From: Venturia oleaginea
Taxonomy: Eukaryota > Ascomycota > Dothideomycetes > Venturiales > Venturiaceae
Length of the DNA stretch: 64,000 nucleotides
Reading direction: 5' to 3'
Assembly: GCA_013176395.1 (NCBI GenBank)
Contig: JABMLP010000015.1
Location: 806,001-870,000 of the forward strand
Every line of letters begins with the position of its first letter. The stretch's first letter is position 1. Made by a program: the position numbers and the translations under genes. Shown one piece after another: positions 30,755-41,160 of this stretch. The notes below the pieces were generated by a model. That model searched no databases. It was not told the origin of the DNA and saw nothing but the letters and a program-made list of their open reading frames with translations.

Positions 30755-30823
30755 TTCTCGTCTTGACCGTCAGCTTAACGACTACTCATATGTTTTTTAG
30801 ATTCCTCAATCGCCCGAAAACCA
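30755..30823 (+). pseudogene. Relic of a third secreted-protein promoter
   Basis: The stretch (AACGACTACTC, then TTTTTTAGATTCCTCAATCGCCCG and AAAACCA) matches, in opposite orientation, the region about 100-170 bp upstream of the ATG of genes A and B. It is cut off by the MITE at 30825. No coding part follows beyond the MITE. Confidence 0.5.
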
Positions 30824-30824
30824 A

Positions 30825-31132
30825 CATTGTGGTTTGTGCATCAACGTGGACATTTCCTGGATTTAGACTGACTGACTGAGAGTACGCCCGCAATTCTGAT
30901 CTACGCCAAGGTGATGCTGCATTGACGGCTAAGGACTCATTTTATATTGTAGAGGCTCTTATATCCTATTTTTAAAAGAGATCTTATTACTATGTACTTT
31001 CCAGTAGGGTTAAGAATTGACTGACCTACGTATTTCAGCTACGTTGTAAGTTCCGCTGTGGGATAGAGCTCTCAAAATCACTCACTCACTCAGTCACTCC
31101 AGAATATCCACGTTGATGCACAAACCACAATG
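30825..31132 (+). mobile_element. MITE with 25-bp terminal inverted repeats
   Basis: The left end CATTGTGGTTTGTGCATCAACGTGG is matched exactly by the inverted right end at 31108-31132. The element is 308 bp with no coding capacity. Related diverged copies lie at about 54020-54295 and 59262-59566. The target duplication could not be assigned. Confidence 0.75.
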
Positions 31133-33300
31133 GCTTTATCTTCTCACCGATCCGATCTCAGTTCCCAGGACAGATCCACCTCCGCCCCCCACTTCCCCTA
31201 GGGGAAATTGAGAGACACCCGCAATTAAGGACTATCCTTTTAGAAGACATCCAATTTACTTGAGGGTTGTGAATTAACCGAGCCACGGGTTTTGGCTAAT
31301 CCATAGGTTCCGCTATGTGGTGGAGCTCTCAGAAGAAGAAAATTTACACTGCACTCACATACATCAAATGGACGAACAAATAGTCCTTATATAGTGCTAC
31401 TCCAAACATCTCGAAAATTGAACGAAAGTTGTTTCTGTCTAAGAAAAAAGAGGCACCTCAATAAGTTTGGGATTCCAGATGGAAATTTGACGGTCTGATA
31501 AAGCACAAGAAAGACAACCAAACGCGAAAAAAGATTAACGTACTTCAACATGATTCAGTCTCACCGAAAGGAGTTCAAATACAATCCCGGACAATTTAGA
31601 TCTTCACCATAAACACCCATATTCCTCCCAAGACAAGAATACTATTCAACATTCGACGAGATTCACCCCTTTCATCCTCCTACTGTTTCTGAAAACGATC
31701 TTTTGAACGCGTTGGCATTCTCTTGCGACGCTCAAACGACGTCATAGGAAAGACCGCATCTAATTCTAGTCTCATCTTCTTGTTGTTAAGCCTTGTTACA
31801 TGCACATCATCCTTCTTATTGTTTGCGGAATTCTTCTTTGGTAGCCTGGCCAGTTCCAATTCGTGATTAACACCAATCCTGGCTATATGGAGAAAATGAG
31901 GTGCTATATCTTACAAGAAAGACGTCCCTCTTTCCATAACTGATGATAATAGCCGAACCCAGCTGGAATGGATGCGTGGAGTCGAGATGCTGGGATAACG
32001 TACAATGTTGAAGTCAGCTGTGGTGTGCTTCTGTTTGAGGTAGGACTTGCCCCGAGTGATGAAGAACTGGCATCCTTTCGGTGCTCCATGTATTAGCATT
32101 CGACGGCACGGATACCAGCAATATACAGCGACTGAAGACCGTTTCAAAGGATCTTCACGATGTATGATGGATGCGAGGAGATGAAGAGGGTGGTGGTGGT
32201 GGTGAGAAGCGAGGCACAAAAAAATAGGGGACCGAGAGAGGCTTGAAGCCCCACCACTTTCAACCTCACCTTGTCCCTCATCCACTCTCAGGCCGCCACC
32301 AAACCCATTACCATGTTAAAGACAGCTCGAAATCCTGGCTGCGAGAAGATTCAACTGCGCCCATCAAGAGCTGTATAGCAATCGAAGCTGGACCGTCACC
32401 GTCTGGAACTCGAACCTGAACGGTTGCGATGTCAGAAACTGATCGCAACCGTTCCCAACAAGCGATTGTGCTATTATACACATCCTACGTCTCGACTCTG
32501 GAAATTATGGCCTTGGCCTTCCTACGAAGCAGGAGCATGTCAACATTGTCTAGAGATAAGAGGTAAGATGCAAGAAGGACAACGTGATCATGAATCGAGT
32601 CTTTGGTACTTGACAATTGGAGGAACGAGAAGCCGTAACGGACCGTTTGGAACCAAGAGATATGATGTAAAAACCACGAACTGGTTATATCCGCATACCA
32701 TATGATTTTTGCACCTGATTATTTCAGGAACATGGAGGCTCCCGAAGCCTTGATAATGATCTCTACTGATCACCAGGTATGTATCGATGTCGCAATCCAA
32801 TCCTCTCATATAAAGTTTATATATATATCCGCTGACGATAGTTTATTCCAAGCAAACTCGAGCAAAGATATCCATCATTCTTGCTTTCAACGGCCTGCGC
32901 ATCGTCAGAGTGTAGTTGTAATGGAGGTAGCGAAGTGATCGCTCGCCAAAGATCTCGTTTAGGAATCTGATCGCAGTACTTCTTCGACATGATACGCTGC
33001 GAAGATATCGGCAGGTTTGGGTCGGAGAGACGCGTGCATTCGAGGGAGATTGATTTGAAAGGAAAGAAATCGATAAGAGACGGCTGAATAAGCCAGAAAG
33101 GGGTTCAGATTGACCCGGAAACAGCAAGAAGTCGACCAGGCTCTCGCAGACAATCGATACTGAAGAGGTATGGCTACTCTCTTACCATTTACACACCCCA
33201 ATTTACTATGATTCTACCCTATTTCGATGGCTTTTTTCATGCTTTATGTGTCACAATATCTCACATCTCACACTCAATTCAGTAGATATGGCTAACTTGT
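31133..33300. other. Intergenic region without an identifiable gene
   Basis: Only short frames on both strands, none with recognisable motifs or consistent splice sites. A perfect 13-bp hairpin is at 32418-32454. I see nothing else I can support. Confidence 0.5.
32418..32454. other. Perfect 13-bp hairpin
   Basis: GAACGGTTGCGAT (32418-32430) is repeated in inverted form at 32442-32454 around an 11-base loop. No poly-T tract or gene end is adjacent, so function is unknown. Confidence 0.6.
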
Positions 33301-33458
33301 ATCAATAGTTGAACTCGACCGCGAGCGCTACCGTTCGAATCTGTGGTGCGCCGACTGCCGAAACCGCGGTCATATCTCAGGATGTTACATTCGAGAGTGG
33401 GAGCAAGGAATTCGATAAGTCCAGGAATATCTGGGTCTCTGGATACTGGCGGTCTGCT

Positions 33459-33472
33459 ATACATACACATAC

Positions 33473-33539
<67 letters not shown>

Positions 33540-33578
33540 TATACATATACATACACATACAAACATACACACCCAACA
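33459..33578. repeat. (CATACA)n microsatellite
   Basis: About 100 bp of CACATA/CATACA repeats, breaking down to ATACAT at the right end. Apparent frames through it encode only His-Thr or Tyr-Thr runs and are not genes. Confidence 0.95.
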
Positions 33579-33709
33579 AGAACGATTGATGGACAATAGA
33601 AAGAGATACTGTTTCTTTGGCAGTTTCCACTCAAATCGATAGCAATGAACTAGCCTAAGACTAAGAATACCACCCCTCCTTCAAAACTTCATACTCATCA
33701 AGAATACTG

Positions 33710-35143
33710 TCAAGAAGCAGGGAGAATAAAACGATCCGAAGGTTGCTGCGGCAAGACAAAACCAGGCATATAATCCCCAAATAAAGTCTGCTGGGCTAAC
33801 TGAGTAGGATCAACGACGTGGTGAGTAACACTCGTAACCATGTTCCCCGTCACTTCGTCGCGCCACCTCGAGGCAGACGTTTGAAAATATGCGTTTCCCT
33901 CGGCACGAGGAATCCAACCTCTTTCCATCCTTTTGTATCGATGTAGATGTTGATAATCCCGTAGACAGCGATAGCAATTCCAGACTCCGGTTAAGTCTTT
34001 TACGCCACGGGCGTGGCCGTGATGTAGCCAATCTGCCTCATCGATGCCTCCTGGGCAAACACGCCATGGTTTCATGTATTGTCGAGTTGGACCTTTGGGA
34101 TCTTGAGAGTCTGTTACCGAGATCACGGCTTGGATCGCTGTGGCTTCCCGAGGAAGAACAGCGAGTGGTTTCAAACAATCATCGATCCAGAGTAAAGAGT
34201 AATTGGCGCCACGGATTTCGCATACTGCGAAGTAGACGTGGATATCGCACTGTTGCAGATCCGGAAGACGATTATGAATAGCCAGGATTTCTTGGATGGA
34301 AGGTGTAGTGTCTGTTATGCCTAACTGATTCGATTTTGCCGTGTTGTTGCCCAGGTTGCTGCGATCGATGACACAATGTAATCTCAGATCCCGTATGTGT
34401 TGGTTATATGCCTTTGGAGCTCTTGGGACAACCACATCGGCCTTGACAGCCTCGCCAGGGTAGAATTCGATCGAAGTAAGCGGAGGTATGAGCGGATGGA
34501 GTTGGCGCTTGCGGCGATAGTATTGTGCTTTTGGCATGTCCCCGACGGTGATGATCATGCAGCACGAAGGGTGGCGACATACGGCAGAAATGAAGTCGTC
34601 GTAGAATTGGCGGCTGACTGGGGGTATTCCTTTGATATAGCTGACAAGTGAGGCATCGGTCGCGAAAGAGAGCTTTGCATGGCTTGAGGTCGCTGGCACC
34701 TTGAAGTGATCCTTGTCGATGATGTGATCGAAAACTTTGTCGCGAACATGTTGTGGAAGATCAAAGAACACGACCTTCTTGCATTTCGCGACTTCAGGTG
34801 TCTTATTGCAATGAAGAACAACTGCTGGTTCTGTGACTGGCTTAATTGGCGGAGCCCTCAGTTCAAAGTGGACTGTTGCTTTCTGCGAGCGAGCGGTGAC
34901 TGGTGCCATGTTTCTTCGTTGCCGACTCATGCATGACCCTCTCATTGAGCTCATACAGCTGAGATTACGACGTACTTTACGGCGGACGGCCAATCGAATT
35001 TTCTTCGCAATTCGACGTAGTGCACCTCCTGCTGAGCTCTCAGCCCGTTTGCCGGAAACTTGGTCTGCGGGACTACATGTCTTCTTGGTCTTGAAGCGTC
35101 GGAATGTGGCCTTGAATGTTGATCGGATCCCCCTCTTTGGCAT
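33710..35143 (-). CDS. LPxxxR (F-box/2EXR-like) protein, uncharacterised
   Basis: An intact 477-codon frame. The first ~100 residues are very basic with Arg/Lys and Ser clusters. Near residues 125-145 is FFDLPQHVRDKVFDHII, the LPxExR-IY type helix found in F-box-like and 2EXR proteins of filamentous ascomycetes. The middle has YSLLWIDDCLKPL. The C-terminal part has WLHHGHARGVKDL and a CYRCL pair that could bind metal. It is related along its length to the gene at 38127-39409 (YSIAWLDRQIQPL, WLHHGHDLDEADL, CWKCL). Such families are numerous in plant-associated ascomycetes. Molecular function is unknown. Confidence 0.75.
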   Translation of the reverse strand: MPKRGIRSTFKATFRRFKTKKTCSPADQVSGKRAESSAGGALRRIAKKIRLAVRRKVRRNLSCMSSMRGSCMSRQRRNMAPVTARSQKATVHFELRAPPIKPVTEPAVVLHCNKTPEVAKCKKVVFFDLPQHVRDKVFDHIIDKDHFKVPATSSHAKLSFATDASLVSYIKGIPPVSRQFYDDFISAVCRHPSCCMIITVGDMPKAQYYRRKRQLHPLIPPLTSIEFYPGEAVKADVVVPRAPKAYNQHIRDLRLHCVIDRSNLGNNTAKSNQLGITDTTPSIQEILAIHNRLPDLQQCDIHVYFAVCEIRGANYSLLWIDDCLKPLAVLPREATAIQAVISVTDSQDPKGPTRQYMKPWRVCPGGIDEADWLHHGHARGVKDLTGVWNCYRCLRDYQHLHRYKRMERGWIPRAEGNAYFQTSASRWRDEVTGNMVTSVTHHVVDPTQLAQQTLFGDYMPGFVLPQQPSDRFILPAS

Positions 35144-35774
35144 AGCAGAAGGTCCTACCCAGAGCTATCAATCAGAATGGCTGAAGGCTCGTACGGTCGT
35201 GTGTGATGGTGGGAATAGAGTTGGTTATGCCCAATAGGAGGTTATGGCTCTGTGTAGGTGAGTTAACTTTGAGAGGGGTTTCGGGTATAGTGTTTGTGTC
35301 ATTGGTGTACAAGCTTCCCTTATCTGCTCGGAAGGAAGGCACACTGATACGTGACTGCCGCATATCCTGTGGGACAGCAAGACTGTGCTTATCTTCCTGT
35401 AAAAGTGTTTCAACCATCCAAGGCCCCATCTTTCCAACGCCTTTCCGGAGAGATATCTTTTCCTGTTTGGTGGTATGGTCAGAATGGATTTCAGAAGAAT
35501 TACTGCAGGATCTTGCGAAAGGGGGGAGATCGAGTACGTGTAGGCATTATTAACTCTTGATAATTCCACAAATCCTGTTCAATAGCGACTCGTTACTCGA
35601 GCGACCTTGCTCAAAGCCTCTATTCATGTCCTCAAAGGATATTCTGGTCTAACAGCATGGACACTCTTTAGTCTTCATGACAGGCTTCTCTTTCATCGGC
35701 TTCTGGGGTGTATTTTCTTTCCCAAAGTCAGCAAACGCTCTCTCATTCGACACCATCTCCAAGAATTTGGAAGT
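35144..35774. other. Intergenic region between two minus-strand genes
   Basis: It contains the upstream region of the 33710-35143 gene and the 3' flank of the histidyl-tRNA synthetase gene. Frames are short and unrecognised. No distinct regulatory element is visible by eye. Confidence 0.5.
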
Positions 35775-37735
35775 CTAACCCTCAAGTTTCACCTCCTCGA
35801 CCTTCTTCGTCAGCACGCCCTCCACATTGCCTAGTCTTTTCCTAATCTCCTCAACAAGCTCATCTCTCTTGACAAGTACGCCCTCCTTTTCGGGATCCCC
35901 CTCTTTGGCTCCCATGACCTTGATTTTGACCATGCCTTGCTTGAGTTCTTCCTCTCCCACAATGACCGCCAATGGCACGCCAGCTGACTCTGCAGCCTTG
36001 AATTGCTGCGGCAGCTTCGGTTTCTTCTTCCACATGAATTCAGCCTTGATCATGCCATCCCAGAGTTGTTGCGCAATTTGCATGCGAGCAGTTAGACTTC
36101 CATCACCACCGAATGACATTATGTAGACGTCCACTTCATTTGTGCGCATTACTGCATTGGCTTCTTCCTTCTCCATCCGTGCCTTTGTGATGCCGAAAAT
36201 ACGGTCGACGCCGAAGGAGATACCGACACAGGGAATTTGTCCTTTCTTGCTGAACATGCCTACCAGATCATCGTACCGCCCTCCAGCAGCCACCGAGCCG
36301 ACACCGATAGAAGGATCCGAGGACCGGTCTTCGTCTGGATCGCCCGAAGATTTCGATTTCTTGCCTTGTGGTTTTGTCGTTGATTTTGGTGCTGAGCCTT
36401 CCGTGACGACTTCATAAATAAGGCCGGTGTAATAATCGAGACCGCGTGCTAGTGACATGTCCAATGAAATCTCGTCAAGGACGCCCCAGATGTCCAAGTA
36501 TTCAAACAGTAATGCCAACTCTTCCAACCCCTTCTTTGCGGATGCATTCGAATTTAGACTTTCGCTGGCCTGTAACCTCTCGAGAACCTTTCTTGGGTCT
36601 TCTTTTGTGGTTGCTGATGGTGCGACGCCGTCGACGCCATTTGAGGTAGGTGTGGATTGGACGAATTCTCCAATTTTGTCTGCGACTGCTGGTTCCAGTC
36701 CTTTGTCTTCTGTCATTTCTCGTCGGACCTCTTCCCATGGTGACTGCATCGATTAGTCGTAAGCCGGTGAGGTGGAGCTCTCGACTCACCTTATCCAACT
36801 TGTCAATAGCACTACTTATCGCCCTCAACTTGTCCTCTGGCACGCCACAGACAGCCATCATGCCTTCTAACACCTTGCGGTGGTTCAGTTTGATAGTGTA
36901 GGTGCCAGCCCATCCAATCGCCTTGAACACCTCGCTTATGATCTTCAGAATCTCGGCGTCGGGAAGCATGGAATCGTAGTTTGAACCTGCAATGTCGAAA
37001 TCACACTGGTAGAATTCTCGCATTCGTCCTTTTGCTATGGCTGGTTGATCTCTTCGGTAAACCTTTGCTATGTGGTATCGCTTAATTCCACCTATGGATT
37101 GGTTCATAGCTAGCCATCGTGCGAAGGGTACGGCTTGCCAGTTGTTAGCCCATTGTCCATTCTTTCAACCCTACAGAAAAGAACGTACTAAGATCGTATC
37201 GGAGGGAGGTTATTTCGCCGCCTTGGTCGGCAAGGTCGTATATGAGTTTCGAGTCCTCGCCATATTTCCCAGTGAGGATTTCTTTCAGTTCGAAGACCGG
37301 TCTTGTGGGAGCGTCAGCGTGATGCGTGTAAGAGGGATGGTGTGCTCGTACGTGTCAATTGTGACAGCACCGTGGGCCCTATATAACGATTAGCCATGCC
37401 TGGAACTTGTTATGGAATGAATATGTACTTGAATACTTCTGTCATGGCCTTGAAGATATTATCTCGCAGCACAACATCGCTGCCCTGCCCTGCCCATAGC
37501 TTCAGCGATGGATCCAGAATAGAGCCATTGAACATCTCTTACAGTCTCGAGTACCCTTGGGAGTCTTCAGAACGATATTCCCCTTGTCTTTAGCCATAGC
37601 GGGCTCAGCGCGATGGTGGAAATGGAGTGTTCGGTGGAATGGTGGGGGGAACTTTGAACTGGATGTTGCGTAGCGGCGAGGATTGGATTGTTGTAGTCGG
37701 GAAGAGAGTTGGGAGGGTCTCAGCAATTTGCGCAT
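35775..37735 (-). CDS. HTS1: Histidyl-tRNA synthetase, mitochondrial and cytosolic
   Basis: It charges tRNA-His with histidine. Six exons give an unbroken 568-residue product: 37543-37735, 37429-37489, 37352-37378, 37189-37301, 36790-37133 and 35775-36743. All junctions are GT-AG and keep frame. Class II motifs are present: KTPKGTRDW at the catalytic-domain start, motif 2 region VYRRDQPA with [10 protein letters not shown], the HisA box [10 protein letters not shown], and motif 3 with [11 protein letters not shown] and [11 protein letters not shown]-terminal anticodon-binding domain follows. The first ATG (37735; a further one in frame at 37789) adds an Arg/Ser-rich leader ([20 protein letters not shown]) like a mitochondrial presequence. 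A second ATG at 37597 (MAKDKGN) would give the 522-residue cytosolic form, as in yeast HTS1. This is an essential housekeeping gene. Confidence 0.95.
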
Positions 37736-38126
37736 AGAGAAAATGAGAGGCAGAAGTTGAGTCACGAAATAGTGTATATTTTGACTCAACCAGAAGAGGA
37801 AATCCGATGACTAATCATTACAAGAAAAAGAGGCCGCCTTCGTCGTCTTGTTTCCTCTCATCACGGCATATGATTTCATTCACACTCTTCAACCCTATTG
37901 TCCAAAATCATGACTTGGACATTCAATATCTGCATGCTTTGGTGCGAAGTTCGCATTGATAGCAGAAGTGAACAGAATCGTGTCACATGAGCGCCCGTTG
38001 GCATGCATATATAACTTGCTCACCCACTGTCCTACAGCATTATGTCCCACTCTCGCTTTCTGCTTGCATCGACATCTCGATTCTGCTTGCATCAACATCT
38101 CACTATTTGAATGTCCAATTTGAACA

Positions 38127-39409
38127 ATGGTGCGCCGTCGCAACATGCTATCTGATTCCTGGAGGGAGCACCGATCGGGGGTGAAAAAGAAGAGAGGTCG
38201 TGGACAGGTATGTTTGCCGACACTTTTATCCTGAAAGACCCCCAACCATACAATTGAAAACGACTATTGATGGATTTAGACTCGCAAACAGAAGAATTCA
38301 CACATCAATTCCGCTGCTGCTGCGAGCACAGCTGCTCCAACTCTATCCAACTACGCTTCTATCGAACCGGAACCCCTCCAAGATATGTATGATCCTCTCG
38401 AAGACTCCACGTCGATTCCCTGGAGCCTCACCATCCACCAAATCAACCGTGCAAACCGGGCCAAAGCCATCGCGGCTTTCAATGCCGAAATCACAGGTAC
38501 CCCCTTATTCTTCACCAAACTACCCCGAGAAATGCGCGACCTAATCTACAAAAAGTACATCGAACCCGAAACCCCAAGACCGACAGATTCCTTCCGCTAT
38601 TTCTATCGTCTCAAATCTAAACCAACACTCCACGGTGTCAGTTACGATACATCTGTTGTACTGAAATTGAACCGGCAATTCCGAGATGAGTTTTTGCAAT
38701 GCGTTGCTGAGGATTCAAGGGCTCTGATCAAGGTTTCGTTCGAAGACGAGGTTACGAGGCCTGTTTACATTGGATATGGGAACGTTCATCCTTTTGTGCC
38801 GGGAGATCGGGTCATATGCGAGGAAATGACGTTATATGTCTTCCCCGTGAATCTTCTTCATTTTACAAGGGTTGTAGAGGTTACGTGTACCATCTCCCGC
38901 GAGGAAATGGCGTTGCCTCTTCCCCCTAAATCTGTAGAGGGGGATGGGTGTGGAAGGGATTATGCGCCCAGTATCACCCTGGCCCTCGGGTTTTGAAGAG
39001 CTTGCAGAACGTGAGGGATATTACTGTTGAGATTGCTATGGATATTGATCCAGTCTATGGCGATAACTACTCCATTGCCTGGCTCGATCGACAGATTCAA
39101 CCTCTTATTCTTCTTCCTGTAAACAACACGGTTTCAAATGATACTAGAAACACCACTACGATTAAAATCGAACTACCTCTCTACGATACGAGAGCGCTAT
39201 TGGCGGGAAATAGGCTGCCTCTCCGACCGCATTTCTATGTGGTGTCTGGCGGCCTTGAGGCGCCTCGGTGGCTTCATCATGGTCATGATTTGGACGAGGC
39301 GGATCTGGAGGGTGAGAAGAAGTGTTGGAAGTGCCTGGTTGAGTGGGAAGAGGAACATCGATTTAGGAGGTTTGACGATGAGTGGTGGGCTGCCAATCCG
39401 GTGAAGTAG
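38127..39409 (+). CDS. LPxxxR (F-box/2EXR-like) protein, paralogue, one frameshift
   Basis: Exon 1 is 38127-38207 and the intron 38208-38279 (GTATGT donor, TTTAG acceptor). Exon 2 runs from 38280 but meets a TGA at 38994-38996. The protein continues in another frame, with KSLQNVRDITVEI, to 39409. One missing base near 38985 would explain this, either a real mutation or a consensus error. The N-terminus is basic and Ala/Ser-rich. FFTKLPREMRDLIYKKYI near residue 105 is the LPxExR helix. The C-terminus has WLHHGHDLDEADL and CWKCL, as in the 33710-35143 gene. The two paralogues flank the synthetase on opposite strands. Function is unknown. Confidence 0.72.
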
Positions 39410-40197
39410 AGGGAAGGGAAGAAGCAGGATAAGATGACGAAAAGGGAGTCTTTCAAGTGATTGCATTTTGAAACCGAAGGATTTATACGTTTGAGTAAGT
39501 ATTCGAGAATGAGGGATTGGATAAGAGGCGGTGGCGAGTGTCCTTCCTTCGATCTTCATGTCTGTCTTTGCTGCAGCCTAATAGAAAGGAGGCGATGTAA
39601 GGCGCAGAGCTGGCAAGGGATATCAGGGCAATGGATATCTTGCAAGCGTATTCATGAATCGCTAATATAAGAGGCATCGGTAACAAGATTTTAATAGAAA
39701 AGTTTTCGCTACGATATCTGCCATCAAAACCCTTTCTCATCCATCTTGCGCGCAAGCCTCTACCCTTTCGAAAGTCTCGACCACGACAAGCAAATACTGG
39801 CAACAGCAAGTAAGCCAGCAGTTGTACAAAGAAACCTTAACCTTGGAGATCCTCCCTAAATACAGGATTGTTTAGTCAAATCTTAGCTCATCTCTTGACC
39901 TTGCCTCCCATTCTAAAATCATAATGAAGCTCTTTGTGACAATAACCATACATAGACGGCTCTTAGATCCACACAAGTGCTGTTGTAGAACACCAAGTCG
40001 TCGTCAAAATCCAAACAATACTGTTCACTGGCATGTCCATCATGTTGTCCTTCTGACCTCATCCTGTACCTGTGTTAGTCTCATGTTCTTGTGTCGGTGT
40101 CATGTTCGTAGGAGAGGTTACTTACATCAACAATTTCCAGCTGCTCACTTTGAATGAACATCATTGGAAATATTTATTTCCATTCTGAGTCAATACC
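39410..40197. other. Intergenic region, no gene recognised
   Basis: Only short frames without motifs. It separates a plus-strand gene end from a minus-strand gene end, so it holds two 3' flanks. Confidence 0.5.
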
Positions 40198-41160
40198 TTA
40201 AGATGGAGCCACCTTCGCCTTCTTCGAGCGATCTTTCACGACGCGCGATTGCCTGAACTTTGCCGAAGGAACAACCAAGGACGAGGAGGACTTGGCTCCT
40301 TTCGGCCTGGCCTTAGTCGTAGCCGACTCCGATGGGCGTGTAGTATCAGACGTCCTCGATGCGTCTGCAGTAGGAGACGCACCAGATAAGACTGTCTGGG
40401 ACAATGTGATTGAAAGAGCGGCCGGAGGAGAAGTCTCTGCAACAAAAGATGACACAACAGGGGAAGAAGAACCTCCAGGCTCTGTCTTTGTGAATGGCGT
40501 AAATGGAATGTCCCATACCTCTGAAGGGTCGTCTGAGATCAGCGGCGGCATACCAGTGATATGAGCAGGTAGAGGAGCAGATATCGATTTGACCCGTCGT
40601 GATCGAGTAGGTCGCAGTGCTGTGGGACGTACTTTGAGAGTGTCATGACCCACATCCATACCGACATTTCTGATTCGAATGAAAGACTTTGGCGGAATTG
40701 GCACAGTGCTAGGTAAGGGGGCATGGCCTGTGAGCAAAGTGGGGGTGAACTCCGATTGTGGAATTGAAGGTGACAATCCAGTTGGAGGTTCCAATTGCGA
40801 TCCAGACACCCCGGAGGAAGTGGTATCAGAGATAGCGGAAGAAGCCTGAGACTTTTCGGTAGCCTGAAAGTGGAGACCAGAAACGAAGTCACCGGCAAGA
40901 CCAGCTGCAGCATTTGGACCGAAATGACTGGGGACTGTACTCGGCTCACTGAGGAATCCAGAACTGCGTCGCAGGAGGCGGGGACAGTGGGAAAAAAGCA
41001 GGCGATGCGATCTCGCTCTCGGTCTGTTGTTGGCTCTGATCGAGCCCCGAAACATTGATTTCTGAAGCTTCAGGATCAACAGCTGCGATAGTCGAGATTC
41101 CAGAGGGCGTGACTGTACCGATGGGTGCCTAAGACCCTCCGGATATCTGATTATTGGCAC
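40198..41160 (-). CDS. Ser/Pro/Thr-rich frame, probably the 3' part of the next gene
   Basis: A 320-codon open frame, low-complexity (SPSIPQSEFTPTLL, then RPTRSRRVKSISAP) with a Lys/Arg-rich end. From about residue 70 it reads like a continuation of the frame ending at 41129. That frame also stays protein-like past its TAG (PIGTVTPSGISTIAAVDP). It may therefore be the C-terminal part of one longer gene separated by a stop and a frameshift, or by a small intron. No domain is recognised. Confidence 0.45.
   Translation of the reverse strand: MPIIRYPEGLRHPSVQSRPLESRLSQLLILKLQKSMFRGSIRANNRPRARSHRLLFSHCPRLLRRSSGFLSEPSTVPSHFGPNAAAGLAGDFVSGLHFQATEKSQASSAISDTTSSGVSGSQLEPPTGLSPSIPQSEFTPTLLTGHAPLPSTVPIPPKSFIRIRNVGMDVGHDTLKVRPTALRPTRSRRVKSISAPLPAHITGMPPLISDDPSEVWDIPFTPFTKTEPGGSSSPVVSSFVAETSPPAALSITLSQTVLSGASPTADASRTSDTTRPSESATTKARPKGAKSSSSLVVPSAKFRQSRVVKDRSKKAKVAPS

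Noticed and set aside
31904..33201. Several 60-120 codon frames in the 31-33 kb region
   Set aside because: No motif, no consistent splice sites and no neighbours to support them.
33309..33642. His/Thr and Tyr/Thr repeat proteins
   Set aside because: They are frames through a CATACA microsatellite.
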